In this document: positions 63,501 to 63,924 of the stretch, piece by piece | Position numbering within the stretch: position 1 is the first letter of the stretch | Layout: each line of letters starts with the position of its first letter | Assembly: GCA_944548615.1 (NCBI GenBank) | Contig: OX155963.1 | Location: 32,252,412 to 32,316,411 of the forward strand | DNA length: 64,000 nt | Direction: 5' to 3' | Origin: Micropterix aruncella | Taxonomy: Eukaryota > Arthropoda > Insecta > Lepidoptera > Micropterigidae | Translations under genes and position numbers: made by a program | The notes under the pieces: model-generated | The model's database searches: none | What the model saw: only the letters and a program-made list of their open reading frames with translations | Told to the model about the DNA's origin: nothing

Positions 63501-63924
63501 GGGGATTCGACAGTGATTTCCTCTTCGGAGAGCGATTGAGGTCCTTTATCTTTTGAACTGTGGATAGAAAATAAATAAATACAGTGGAACCTCTCGTAAC
63601 GAGCAGCTCTCATAACGAGTAATTCACAGTAATTTCTCATAACGAGTAATCATACCTCTCATGAGTATGGGAAAAATTGTTTCGCCTAACGAGTGTTTCG
63701 CTTAACAAGTAAGAGTCTGGAACGAATTATGCTCAAAACTCGGCAAAACTTCCGGTGGCGGCGTAGTCTTGTACTAAAGAGCCACTGTACTAAACGGATA
63801 CAAATGTCACTAAATTCTTACCTAGATTTTGAAATCGGTTCAGTCGCAGTCGGTTCTTCGCTAGTAGCTTGAGCAATCGCAGGTTTCTTTATTGATTTTT
63901 CTTGTTCTCGTTGATCTCCGAATC
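2849..63924 (-). CDS. Gbf1: GBF1/Gartenzwerg Arf-GEF, 23 exons, 5' part outside window
   Basis: GBF1 catalyses GDP-to-GTP exchange on Arf1-class GTPases at the cis-Golgi and ER-Golgi intermediate compartment, which drives COPI coat recruitment (family knowledge). Joining the 23 exons listed separately gives 1,734 codons and a stop; vertebrate GBF1 is about 1,860 residues, so roughly the N-terminal DCB part is missing to the right. Domain order in the visible protein: acidic linker (residues 1-200), HUS with the NYDCD box near residue 316, Sec7 at about 440-660 with the FRLPGEAP motif (catalytic Glu near residue 556) and LNMDQHN, then HDS regions and a Pro/Ser-rich tail. All introns are GT-AG and all phases agree. 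Two departures from relatives are described in the findings: a Ser/Gly/Asp-rich insert in Sec7 and a shortened stretch between exons 15 and 16. Introns are packed with transposons. Confidence 0.95.
3800..7195 (+). mobile_element. R2-like (RLE) non-LTR retrotransposon, copy 1, frameshifted
   Basis: A reading frame with no methionine start runs from about 3820 to 6420. It has one C2H2 finger ([23 protein letters not shown]2-C-X12-H-X3-H) and an RT domain with [29 protein letters not shown] and AFADDL. Relative to the copy at 60141, a net 32-bp deletion near 6435 destroys the C-C-H-C knuckle and shifts frame. The C-terminal endonuclease-like domain continues in another frame to 7126, with RPDITLYS and [10 protein letters not shown] as a PD-(D/E)XK-type site. 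It ends in a GGGCCCGA...TCGG hairpin. Upstream of 3876 are 20-bp tandem repeats, so the copy is probably 5'-truncated. Confidence 0.88.
3808..3875 (+). repeat. 20-bp tandem repeat
   Basis: Three units of TTTTCAATTGTTTGCCCTTG, the third degraded, directly abut the retrotransposon reading frame. Possibly created at the 5' junction on insertion. Confidence 0.85.
7196..7851 (+). mobile_element. poly(A)-tailed retroposon 3' UTR
   Basis: AT-rich non-coding sequence ending with AATAAA (7823-7828) and an 18-base A run (7834-7851), as in the 3' end of a reverse-transcribed poly(A) RNA. It contains a degenerate GGTAATAGTGAGGTA repeat near 7315-7355. The 5' limit is uncertain. Confidence 0.5.
7855..8692 (-). 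pseudogene. RTE-type retrotransposon C-terminal relic
   Basis: Minus-strand frames encode [28 protein letters not shown] and [20 protein letters not shown] segments ending in RYKD and [10 protein letters not shown], typical of the C-terminal part of RTE-clade RTs. A frame change near 8335 and a stop near 7990 show it is dead. Lies in the last GBF1 intron. Confidence 0.75.
8692..8912 (-). mobile_element. tRNA-derived SINE, copy C
   Basis: Minus strand shows a degenerate box A (CACTCAGTTAGGTCGCG) and a box B with GGTTCGATTCCCGGCTGGG, followed by a body shared with the copies at 32233 and 34782 (ACCATTTTCCGTTAGGATA, ACAATAACAAGACACAC). A family of dispersed copies with a common body is a SINE, not a tRNA gene. 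Confidence 0.8.
9124..9341 (-). CDS. Gbf1: GBF1 exon 22 (Pro-rich tail)
   Basis: 218 nt, acceptor ATTTTAG, donor GTAAGC. It encodes a Gln/Pro-rich stretch ([15 protein letters not shown]) and [20 protein letters not shown], comparable to the PPLILQPLASPL tail of vertebrate GBF1. Confidence 0.88.
9385..9492. repeat. short degenerate tandem repeat
   Basis: Repeats of CAAGAGATATTGA and TTGATATCCTTATTGAGAGA. Non-coding, intronic. Confidence 0.6.
9493..10500. other. AT-rich intron, nothing recognised
   Basis: AT-rich sequence in the intron between exons 22 and 21, with no protein-coding signal or recognisable repeat ends. Confidence 0.5.
10505..11249 (+). mobile_element. R2-like retrotransposon, copy 3 (5'-truncated)
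   Basis: Nearly identical to 61395-62147 through the endonuclease-like domain and the 3' hairpin. A single missing A near 10597 (CCAACCCCC against CCAAACCCCC) shifts the frame; the rest stays open to 11094. The 5' break lies in the zinc-knuckle region. Confidence 0.88.
11250..11825. other. AT-rich intron, nothing recognised
   Basis: Short GC-rich patch at 11263-11310 then AT-rich sequence. No gene or element ends seen. Confidence 0.45.
11826..11928 (-). CDS. Gbf1: GBF1 exon 21
   Basis: 103 nt, acceptor ATTTAG, donor GTGAAT. It encodes [20 protein letters not shown] and [13 protein letters not shown], matching IFHS...LWEITWERIDCFLPHL in relatives. It is too short to appear as an isolated reading frame, and lies just outside the satellite array. 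Confidence 0.92.
12262..18525. repeat. 216-bp tandem satellite, 29 units
   Basis: A marker (TTTTGAAAGGAATGG) recurs every 216 bp from 12265 to 18315, with two 217-bp units caused by an extra T (ATATTGCG). That is 29 units over 6,264 bp, nearly identical to each other. Two main unit types differ in CACACCTTTGCTAGCACATA against CACAGCTTTTCTAGCACATA. About 100 bp of each unit, read on the minus strand, resembles a Tc1/mariner transposase fragment ([29 protein letters not shown] in another frame). Lies wholly in the intron between GBF1 exons 21 and 20. Confidence 0.97.
18421..18760 (-). pseudogene. deleted mariner-like transposase relic, seed of satellite
   Basis: Minus strand carries [11 protein letters not shown] (typical transposase N terminus) joined after a large deletion to ETYFHL and [15 protein letters not shown], which resemble the second catalytic-Asp region of mariner-type DDE transposases. 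The frame is broken. From 18525 leftwards the sequence becomes the last satellite unit without interruption. Family assignment is by motif only. Confidence 0.6.
18785..19199 (+). mobile_element. piggyBac-like MITE, family B, copy a
   Basis: Starts TTAACCCGTTGAGTATGA and shares its body with 45571, 54238 and 55932 (TTCTATATTCGAAATTTCAA, GTAGTTTCGTAGTTATAGTA). The right 120 bp differs from other copies and includes the 16-bp palindrome GTACCCTATAGGGTAC at 19163-19178 before a terminal GGTTAA. Confidence 0.65.
19224..19430 (-). CDS. Gbf1: GBF1 exon 20
   Basis: 207 nt, acceptor TCTACAG. It encodes [20 protein letters not shown] and [17 protein letters not shown], matching PESLKNMLLVMD in relatives. 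Donor taken as AAG|GTATTT. A weaker donor lies 6 nt upstream. A piggyBac-like MITE ends only 24 bp inside the following intron. Confidence 0.93.
19679..19862. repeat. older fragment of Harbinger-like MITE
   Basis: Shares the left end of the MITE at 19943 (CTCGCACCAAACAGACTGTT, CTGCTAACTG, CCAATCACAG) but has no right end. A decayed relative. Confidence 0.5.
19943..20423. mobile_element. PIF/Harbinger-like MITE with TAA duplication
   Basis: Left end GGGTGATTTGCACCAA and right end, read inwards, GGGGGACTTGTACCAA form inverted repeats. The trinucleotide TAA flanks both sides (19940-19942 and 20424-20426). A 3-bp TWA-type target and GGG termini fit PIF/Harbinger. A 71-codon open stretch inside is not convincing as a gene. 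Confidence 0.75.
20712..20817 (-). rRNA. 5S rRNA-like sequence (pseudogene or 5S-derived SINE)
   Basis: Minus strand reads CACCGAAGTTAAGCAGCGTC, then GGTGCAGTCAGTACTTAAAT and GGGTGACCGCCTG, the A and C boxes of the 5S internal promoter. The 5' third is diverged and a TTTT terminator follows. Full 5S genes are about 120 nt; the changes suggest a pseudogene. Confidence 0.75.
20966..21167 (-). CDS. Gbf1: GBF1 exon 19
   Basis: 202 nt, acceptor TCTTAG, donor GTATCG. It encodes [20 protein letters not shown] and [16 protein letters not shown]-rich, with an alanine/arginine-rich end. Confidence 0.95.
21831..22276. mobile_element. hAT-like MITE
   Basis: Left end CAGGGCTGCCCAACTG and right end, read inwards, CAGGGCTGTCCAACAG are inverted. 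Flanking octamers ATATAGGG and ATATATAT agree at 5 of 8 positions, so the duplication is eroded. CAGGG termini are typical of hAT. Non-coding. Confidence 0.7.
22760..23054. mobile_element. MITE with ~45-bp inverted ends
   Basis: TGGGCCCGATTGCATTC at the left and, read inwards from the right, TGGGCTCAATTGCGTTTC; both continue into CGTGAACTAAAA and GAAATTAGTT. No clear target duplication. Superfamily unassigned. Confidence 0.7.
23279..23447 (-). CDS. Gbf1: GBF1 exon 18 (HDS3)
   Basis: 169 nt. It encodes [20 protein letters not shown] and [16 protein letters not shown], matching DLMHTLHTRAASIYSSW and PLLQGIACLCCDAR in vertebrate GBF1. Confidence 0.96.
23450..24137. other. intron, no gene recognised
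   Basis: Contains a short inverted pair around CAATTTCGACGTTTGACC / GTCAAACGTCGAAATTTG (23829-23876), otherwise unrecognised repeat-like DNA. Confidence 0.45.
24138..24370 (-). mobile_element. piggyBac-like MITE, family A, copy 2
   Basis: TTAA at both ends; TTAACCTATCGGAAGCCAGT at the left and CACCCATGGGTTAA at the right. Shares its interior with copies at 1975 and 57653 in opposite orientation. Confidence 0.65.
24428..25080. mobile_element. pogo/Tigger-like element with triplicated left end
   Basis: Right end GGATAATTGGAGTTCTACTG then TA; left end TACAGTAGAC then AATTCGGATAATTGGA. CAGTAGAACTCC-type termini with TA targets fit pogo/Tigger. ACATTGTACAGTAGAC occurs three times at 24428-24482, so the end is tandemly triplicated. 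No intact transposase. Confidence 0.65.
24637..24904. mobile_element. MITE nested in the pogo-like element
   Basis: Flanked by TTTA on both sides, with imperfect inverted ends CCCTAGAGCCCC and, read inwards from the right, CCTTCAGGCCTCGGCCCC. Possibly piggyBac-like with a non-TTAA site. Confidence 0.4.
25135..25867 (+). mobile_element. Helitron-like non-autonomous element
   Basis: Starts TCTATACTGGTAATAGAGG and ends GCACGGGTCAGCTAG, followed by T. TCTATAC starts and CTAG ends with a GC-rich stem (CCGCGCAGCGAAGTGGGC) just upstream are typical of insect Helitrons. No replicase-helicase coding seen. Confidence 0.6.
25868..26387. other. intron, repeat-like, no gene
   Basis: Contains 'GAAATTTGGTA'-type segments also seen near 24380 and 25085, suggesting an older element around the pogo-like and Helitron-like insertions. 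No coding signal. Confidence 0.4.
26388..26582 (-). CDS. Gbf1: GBF1 exon 17 (linker)
   Basis: 195 nt. It encodes a basic/serine linker ([19 protein letters not shown]), then an acidic run ([18 protein letters not shown]) and ICIQLL. Relatives have a similar basic-then-acidic disordered linker here. Confidence 0.9.
26720..26964 (+). mobile_element. piggyBac-like MITE, family A, copy 3
   Basis: TTAACCCCTGGGAGGCC at the left and GGCTTCCGAAAGGTTAA at the right, giving inverted ends with TTAA on both sides. Interior diverged from other copies. Confidence 0.6.
27420..28143 (+). mobile_element. GC-rich retroposon family, copy 1 (subfamily 2)
   Basis: Shares GTCGACTACAACGGGCGAAC, CCAACGCCTTA and CAAACCGTCCAGTAGCGCC with 35692-36399 and weaker similarity with 40801 and 58085. 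No long reading frame. Ends GCTGCAAGAAACAATTCACT. Target duplication not clear here. Confidence 0.75.
28400..29176 (+). pseudogene. Jockey/CR1-like RT relic split by a MITE
   Basis: 28400-28489 and 29009-29160 match two adjoining parts of the relic at 33080-33300 (AAAAAGATCTT...; GGCTTTCCAACATCTG; CCTATTCTTGAGTATGGCT). The MITE at 28490-29008 separates them. Highly decayed. Confidence 0.6.
28490..29008. mobile_element. MITE with CACACGGAG-type inverted ends
   Basis: Left AGCTTCGGTCACACGGAG and right, read inwards, GGCTTTGGTTACACGGAG. TA flanks both sides. The interior is rich in TCGCTGC/GCGAGCGA repeats. Superfamily uncertain. Confidence 0.65.
29177..29289 (-). CDS. Gbf1: GBF1 exon 16 (HDS3)
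   Basis: 113 nt, acceptor CTACAG, donor GTAAAT. It encodes [20 protein letters not shown] and FVDAALKN, matching the IVRDAAHITPDNF segment of relatives. About 15-30 residues usually found just before it are absent (see findings). Confidence 0.94.
29392..29965 (+). mobile_element. hAT transposon relic with 8-bp target duplication
   Basis: Ends CAGGCGCGGAT and, read inwards from the right, CAGGCGCGGAG; the octamer GCCTCAGA flanks both sides (29384-29391, 29966-29973). Plus-strand 29520-29690 encodes [20 protein letters not shown] and [15 protein letters not shown], the hAT C-terminal dimerisation domain. The rest of the transposase is deleted. A 12-base G run lies near the left end and a C run near the right. 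Confidence 0.92.
29974..30898. other. retroposon relic then AT-rich intron
   Basis: 29974-30160 continues the frame broken by the hAT insertion ([20 protein letters not shown]), a decayed non-LTR C terminus. The rest is AT-rich without features. Confidence 0.45.
30899..31890 (-). pseudogene. non-LTR retrotransposon, 5'-truncated, C-terminal RT part
   Basis: Minus strand has a 257-codon open frame with [31 protein letters not shown] and [15 protein letters not shown], the RT thumb and C-terminal region of Jockey/CR1-like elements. A 3' UTR ends in (AAAT)n at 30899-30920. No RT palm remains. Confidence 0.8.
32233..32496 (+). mobile_element. tRNA-derived SINE, copy A
   Basis: Box A-like TGGCATAGTGGTTAGGTC and box B GGTTCGATTC, then the common SINE body (ACCATTTTCCGTTGGGATAA) and an A-rich tail. 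Lies 110 bp from GBF1 exon 15. Confidence 0.85.
32605..32840 (-). CDS. Gbf1: GBF1 exon 15 (HDS3 and linker)
   Basis: 236 nt, acceptor CTCATAG, donor GTGAGA. It encodes [20 protein letters not shown] then DWAVLFALI, followed by a Pro/Ala linker and [11 protein letters not shown]. The exon is notably GC-rich against AT-rich introns. Confidence 0.94.
33571..33705. repeat. foldback element, short version
   Basis: Arms of about 55 bp: ACCGCGTGAAGTTTGTAACG...TTTCGGCG and its inverse ending CTTCAAGCGGT. Related to the longer palindrome at 47631-47931, including flanks (ATAATGTCAAACAACCGCGA). Confidence 0.85.
33887..33992. mobile_element. 106-bp MITE
   Basis: Termini GGGGCCTATTCTT and inverse AGAATAGACCCC, with inner perfect 12-bp inverted AAATTTGTCTAT. 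The uninterrupted sister sequence at 54680-54700 shows the empty site; CTG flanks both sides. Confidence 0.75.
34433..34673 (-). CDS. Gbf1: GBF1 exon 14 (HDS2/HDS3)
   Basis: 241 nt. It encodes [18 protein letters not shown], then [17 protein letters not shown] and [15 protein letters not shown]. The pattern matches the DRV-VW-V-DHL and LLRLAIRLLRR segments of vertebrate GBF1. Confidence 0.94.
34782..35053 (+). mobile_element. tRNA-derived SINE, copy B
   Basis: Box A-like TGGCAATGTGGCTAGGTC and box B GGGTTCGATTCCCGGCTGGG, common body, then an AAAC-type tail (AAACAAACAAAC). Confidence 0.87.
35080..35691 (+). pseudogene. non-LTR RT C-terminal relic, part 1
   Basis: Encodes [19 protein letters not shown] and, in another frame, [20 protein letters not shown], a conserved segment of invertebrate non-LTR elements. 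It ends ICDCG at the insertion of the GC-rich retroposon and resumes at 36400. Confidence 0.75.
35491..35546. repeat. perfect 21-bp inverted repeat, 14-nt loop
   Basis: CTCAATGGAGAGCTTCACTT plus G, then 14 nt, then the exact inverse. Inside the decayed RT relic. Confidence 0.95.
35692..36399 (+). mobile_element. GC-rich retroposon family, copy 2 (subfamily 2)
   Basis: 708 bp inserted in an RT relic; CTGTGG is duplicated (35686-35691, 36400-36405). Removing the insert restores the relic's [12 protein letters not shown] reading across the site. Starts TAGTACGGCG and ends AAACCATTCGCTAC. No long frame and no A-tail. Confidence 0.88.
36400..36560 (+). pseudogene. non-LTR RT C-terminal relic, part 2
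   Basis: Continues 35691 after the retroposon: [14 protein letters not shown] zinc-knuckle remnant, then decayed sequence. Confidence 0.6.
36912..37036 (-). CDS. Gbf1: GBF1 exon 13 (HDS2)
   Basis: 125 nt. It encodes ELVKQVC and [19 protein letters not shown]. Two overlapping donors (GTAGGTAG) are possible; the one chosen keeps frame with exon 14 and the ENR-DRV junction seen in relatives. Confidence 0.9.
37139..37351 (-). CDS. Gbf1: GBF1 exon 12 (HDS2)
   Basis: 213 nt, phase 0 both ends. It encodes a linker and then [14 protein letters not shown] and a helix ending FLPLESLQ, which matches the FLQLESLQ segment of vertebrate GBF1. Confidence 0.92.
37420..37985 (+). mobile_element. GC-rich retroposon family, copy 3 (decayed)
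   Basis: Shares AACGGGTGAACA, ACCAACGGCTTACTGCAAGG, CAGCGGTAATTCAGTTTACG and the end GGCCCAAGCTACATGAAACC with other copies. About 70% similar by eye. Confidence 0.6.
38096..38479 (+). repeat. retroposon 3' end with (TGTAA)n tail, copy 2
   Basis: Near-identical to 784-1180, from TGATTTTTCAAATATTGTGC to ATTGGACACGACG and a TGTAATGTAATGTAATG tail. Confidence 0.75.
38688..38960 (+). pseudogene. Jockey/CR1-like RT relic
   Basis: Encodes [20 protein letters not shown] and [20 protein letters not shown], the region after the YADD box in Jockey/CR1 RTs. Frame lost on both sides. Confidence 0.65.
39017..39298 (+). mobile_element. R2-like retrotransposon fragment (3' end)
   Basis: Matches 6917-7195: endonuclease-like domain end, then GTGAATGGGTGG, and the hairpin GGGCCCGACTTCGGTCGGTG followed by AATTCCATGGCAGCTCCG. 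Confidence 0.88.
39480..39870 (+). mobile_element. GC-rich retroposon family, 5'-truncated copy
   Basis: Matches the 3' half of other copies (AGCGGTAATTCA, GACAGCCGATTAGC-like, AACCGTGAATTGAGTC, GCACGGAACCGTTAAGATCG). Decayed. Confidence 0.5.
39931..40118 (-). CDS. Gbf1: GBF1 exon 11 (HDS1/HDS2)
   Basis: 188 nt, acceptor TTTTTAG, donor GTTTGT. An alanine-rich start precedes [19 protein letters not shown], which matches the GW-N-I-ML-LFRA-LLP segment of GBF1. Confidence 0.9.
40745..41808. mobile_element. MITE carrying a nested retroposon
   Basis: Left end GATTTACATTGAGTTAGTTA and, read inwards from the right, GATTTAAATTGAGTCAGTTA; inner CAGCGCTGA occurs on both sides. Without the 681-bp retroposon and one duplication the element is about 370 bp. 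Confidence 0.65.
40801..41481 (+). mobile_element. GC-rich retroposon family, full copy with 10-bp duplication
   Basis: Starts CTAGGGTTGTCGACTATAGC and ends CTCCCTCCCATTAACTT. CCGGTAGGTA flanks both sides (40791-40800, 41482-41491). About 50% GC in an AT-rich region. No coding frame of note. Confidence 0.88.
41957..42197 (-). CDS. Gbf1: GBF1 exon 10 (HDS1)
   Basis: 241 nt, acceptor TTATAG, donor GTATGA. It starts [11 protein letters not shown], continuing the WGPT of exon 9, and contains [17 protein letters not shown], the conserved HDS1 segment. An Asn/Ala-rich loop (NANTGGNTANAAN) replaces the usual short loop. Confidence 0.93.
42198..42775. other. AT-rich intron 9/10, nothing recognised
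   Basis: No element ends or coding signal seen. Confidence 0.5.
42776..42929 (-). CDS. Gbf1: GBF1 exon 9 (end of Sec7)
   Basis: 154 nt, acceptor TTTCAG, donor GTATTT. It encodes [20 protein letters not shown] and ends LSWGPT. This matches the Sec7/HDS1 junction of GBF1. Confidence 0.95.
43164..43583 (+). repeat. retroposon 3' end with (TGTAA)n tail, copy 3
   Basis: Diverged upstream, but the end TTTTGACACGTCCAAGAGCG...ATTGGACACGACG and TGTAATGTAATGTAATGTAA tail match the copies at 780 and 38096. Confidence 0.7.
43980..44823 (+). pseudogene. non-LTR retrotransposon 3' end with (AATA)n tail
   Basis: A 101-codon open stretch ([33 protein letters not shown]) resembles the extreme C terminus of Jockey/CR1-type RTs. 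A 500-bp 3' UTR ends in AAATAAATAAATAAATAAAT. Confidence 0.65.
45365..46007. mobile_element. hAT-like MITE with nested piggyBac-like MITE
   Basis: Left CAGGGGCGGATC and right, read inwards, AAGGGGCGGACC. Flanking octamers ATGGGATG and ACGGGATG match at 7 of 8. Subterminal GCAGCCCAGGGCCCC / GCCCAGGGCCCC on both sides. Confidence 0.75.
45571..45884 (-). mobile_element. piggyBac-like MITE, family B, copy b
   Basis: TTAACCCTTGGAGTAAATGG at the left, CTCATACTCAACGGGTTAA at the right, TTAA at both ends. 314 bp, nested in the hAT-like MITE. Confidence 0.8.
46330..47560 (+). pseudogene. Jockey/CR1-like reverse transcriptase, 5'-truncated
   Basis: An open frame to 47467 (about 380 codons) contains [41 protein letters not shown] and [18 protein letters not shown] motifs from the first palm Asp to the thumb and C terminus (ending FHVDD). 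The N-terminal RT and endonuclease are missing. The catalytic FADD is intact but the element cannot be autonomous. A short AT-rich 3' UTR follows. Confidence 0.9.
47631..47931. repeat. foldback element, ~120-bp arms
   Basis: Left arm 47633-47753 and right arm 47810-47930 are nearly perfect inverses (e.g. CCGCCGTTGTCCAGGGTAGA against its inverse), with a 56-nt spacer. Only one or two mismatches seen (GACGTTACGG against GACGTTTCGG). Would fold to a long hairpin in RNA. Confidence 0.93.
48231..48439 (-). CDS. Gbf1: GBF1 exon 8 (Sec7 motif 2)
   Basis: 209 nt. It encodes [20 protein letters not shown] followed by NMDQHN, the Arf-binding motif 2 of Sec7. The Met before Leu-Asn corresponds to the position linked to brefeldin A sensitivity in human GBF1, so sensitivity is predicted (inference). 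Ends in a split Lys codon. Confidence 0.97.
48522..49187 (-). mobile_element. GC-rich retroposon family, minus-strand copy
   Basis: Inverse of the 40801 and 58085 copies (CGGCCTCCACGCACGGGGTG, TCCTGGACGGTCTGCGCACC, CGGTGACGGGTTCGCCCG). Target duplication not obvious. Confidence 0.85.
49303..49870 (-). mobile_element. R2-like retrotransposon fragment
   Basis: Minus strand carries the 3' hairpin region, the C terminus and the [18 protein letters not shown] segment of the endonuclease-like domain, ending near the FSIIEKAS motif. Many substitutions. Confidence 0.85.
49871..50494 (+). pseudogene. non-LTR C-terminal relic
   Basis: Encodes [20 protein letters not shown] and [10 protein letters not shown], the typical 'LWN-LP..IR...F...LK..L' end of Jockey/CR1-type RTs, plus a 3' UTR. 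Confidence 0.65.
50495..50875 (-). mobile_element. R2-like fragments (zinc-knuckle region)
   Basis: 50500-50745 encodes a mutated [20 protein letters not shown]; 50775-50875 is a second, worse copy of the same stretch, so a local duplication. Confidence 0.75.
51107..51196 (-). CDS. Gbf1: GBF1 exon 7 (Sec7 catalytic glutamate)
   Basis: 90 nt, phase 0 both ends. It encodes [19 protein letters not shown]; the Glu of FRLPGEAP is the catalytic 'glutamic finger' of Sec7 domains (established for the family). The intron to exon 6 is only 66 bp. Confidence 0.96.
51263..51429 (-). CDS. Gbf1: GBF1 exon 6 (Sec7, with Ser/Gly/Asp-rich insert)
   Basis: 167 nt, acceptor TTCGCAG, donor GTATTT. It begins GEYICKR and ends [10 protein letters not shown], as expected for Sec7. 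Between them is an insert of about 25 residues ([18 protein letters not shown], then GSGGSGQ) not expected in GBF1 relatives known to me. I see no hidden intron that would remove it. Confidence 0.92.
51501..52273 (+). mobile_element. non-LTR retrotransposon, RNase H end, 13-bp target duplication
   Basis: TAGGAGGGAAGTG flanks both sides (51488-51500, 52274-52286). The 773-bp insert encodes [39 protein letters not shown] (RNase H) and a [19 protein letters not shown] knuckle with an open frame to 52156, then an A-rich end. 5'-truncated, like most non-LTR copies. Inserted in the GBF1 intron between exons 6 and 5. Confidence 0.93.
52295..52500 (+). mobile_element. piggyBac-like MITE, family A, copy 4 (partial)
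   Basis: TTAACCTCTGGGACGCC at the left and the family interior (GGTTTTTCTGTTGTGACAAT, TATATATTAGTATGCGTG). The right end is not clear. Confidence 0.55.
52501..53080. other. AT-rich intron, nothing recognised
   Basis: No gene or clear element ends. Confidence 0.45.
53191..53310 (+). repeat. three 40-bp tandem units
   Basis: ACCTGTCAATATAGGTGTTT plus ATAAAGATTTACAAGGCAGA, repeated with period 40 inside the RT relic. Confidence 0.95.
53420..54005 (+). mobile_element. possible solo LTR in the RT relic
   Basis: A GC-richer stretch interrupts the RT relic. It has a TATA box in CGGCCTATATAAACCGG (53580-53596) and a downstream CAATAAAT (53908), as in the U3-R-U5 of an LTR. The ends (TGTAACGG... 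near 53420) and target duplication are not settled. Open frames inside it are not recognised. Confidence 0.35.
54238..54550 (-). mobile_element. piggyBac-like MITE, family B, copy c
   Basis: TTAACCCTTGGAGTAAATGG to CATACTCAAGGGGTTAA; 313 bp with TTAA at both ends. Splits the RT relic. Confidence 0.8.
54751..54901 (-). CDS. Gbf1: GBF1 exon 5 (start of Sec7 domain)
   Basis: 151 nt, acceptor CTGCAG, donor GTAAGA. It encodes the Sec7 entry: [20 protein letters not shown] and a helix ending LDKKMIG. The last Gly codon is split with exon 6. Confidence 0.95.
54902..55890. other. intron, unrecognised partial frames
   Basis: Plus frame with [20 protein letters not shown] near 55000 and a minus frame (92 codons, [20 protein letters not shown]) at 55231-55509. 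Neither is recognised; they may be remnants of an older element. Confidence 0.4.
55891..56398 (+). mobile_element. Helitron-like element split by a piggyBac-like MITE
   Basis: Begins TCTATATAAATAAAAATG after an A and ends CCCGGGTAATGCTAG before a T, the A/T target and TC...CTAG ends of Helitrons. The interior carries the usual CTGAACCGATTGCTTTGAAA segment. The MITE at 55932-56253 sits in its TTAA. Confidence 0.75.
55932..56253 (+). mobile_element. piggyBac-like MITE, family B, copy d
   Basis: TTAACCCGTTGAGTATGAGT to TTACTCCAAGGGTTAA; 322 bp, TTAA at both ends. It is the clearest copy of the family, with mirror-like termini. Confidence 0.82.
56421..57023 (-). CDS. Gbf1: GBF1 exon 4 (HUS domain with HUS box)
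   Basis: 603 nt, phase 0 at both ends. It carries the HUS signature [19 protein letters not shown], which is diagnostic of large Arf-GEFs, followed by an Asp/Glu-rich linker and [16 protein letters not shown] just before Sec7. Helix-rich throughout. Confidence 0.96.
57040..57652 (+). other. retroposon relics, no gene
   Basis: 57044-57230 encodes a decayed RT C terminus ([14 protein letters not shown]). 57470-57640 encodes a mutated [16 protein letters not shown], an RT motif. Both dead. Confidence 0.5.
57653..57882 (+). mobile_element. piggyBac-like MITE, family A, copy 5
   Basis: TTAACCCAAGGGTGG to GGCTTCCGAAAGGTTAA, 230 bp with TTAA ends; interior shared with copy 2 in reverse. Confidence 0.7.
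57885..58084 (+). pseudogene. Jockey/CR1-like RT relic
   Basis: Encodes [20 protein letters not shown] and [19 protein letters not shown], the region after the RT active site. Interrupted by the GC-rich retroposon at 58085. Confidence 0.65.
58085..58693 (+). mobile_element. GC-rich retroposon family, copy with 16-bp duplication
   Basis: CCAGTTGAGGAACAAA flanks both sides (58069-58084, 58694-58709). Starts TAGGGTTGTCGACTACAGCG; ends about 70 bp before the end seen in the 40801 copy, with no A-tail. Confidence 0.93.
58740..59400 (+). other. repeat-like intron, unrecognised
   Basis: Three related segments carry GAGCCAACCCTGGGTGCAGC, GAGCCAATCCTGGGAACAG and GAGCCGATCCTGGGTGTAG, showing internal duplication. 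Not recognised; probably an old element. Confidence 0.45.
59492..60121 (-). mobile_element. piggyBac-like element, family B, long copy e
   Basis: TTAACCCTTCGAGTAGCGG to GTAGCTGAAGGGTTAA, with TTAA ends. Shares the left half of family B but has about 300 bp of extra interior. May be closer to the parent element; no transposase visible. Confidence 0.7.
60141..62147 (+). mobile_element. R2-like (RLE) retrotransposon, copy 2, intact C-terminal half
   Basis: 5'-truncated inside the RT. An open frame runs from the truncation to 61992 (at least 530 codons from 60400) and contains [12 protein letters not shown], AFADDL, the thumb, an intact C-C-H-C knuckle [18 protein letters not shown], and the endonuclease-like [18 protein letters not shown] and [23 protein letters not shown] end and hairpin GGGCCCGACTCCGGTCGGTG follow. 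No stops or shifts, so young. Confidence 0.93.
62148..62682. other. intron, short repeats, no gene recognised
   Basis: 62170-62275 resembles 23150-23215 and 590-640 (GGCATTGAGCAATCTAATAC), an old dispersed repeat. A 74-codon plus-strand frame at 62303-62527 is not recognised. Confidence 0.4.
62683..62851 (-). CDS. Gbf1: GBF1 exon 3 (HUS domain, first part)
   Basis: 169 nt with acceptor TTTTTAG and donor GTAAGT. It encodes [14 protein letters not shown] and a leucine-rich helix ending NLIS. Phase fits exons 2 and 4 exactly. Confidence 0.93.
63123..63557 (-). CDS. Gbf1: GBF1 exon 2 (acidic linker to start of HUS)
   Basis: 435 nt, acceptor TCCACAG, donor GTAAG. It encodes a low-complexity acidic linker, then [10 protein letters not shown] and [12 protein letters not shown], which match the conserved segment before the HUS domain in GBF1 proteins. 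The final Arg codon is split with exon 3. Confidence 0.93.
63580..63789. mobile_element. pogo-like MITE filling intron 1/2
   Basis: Starts TACAGTGGAACCTCTCGTAA and ends AGCCACTGTA, with repeated TCTCATAACGAGTAAT inside. TA targets. The intron between exons 1 and 2 is 264 bp and this element is 210 bp of it. Confidence 0.7.
63822..63924 (-). CDS. Gbf1: GBF1 exon 1 of window (linker after DCB)
   Basis: Acceptor TTTACAG precedes the exon and donor GTAAG follows it. It opens with the last two bases of a split codon and encodes a charged Glu/Lys/Thr-rich linker (begins [10 protein letters not shown]). It ends with AG of a Ser codon completed by the next exon. Earlier exons lie beyond 64000. Confidence 0.85.
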
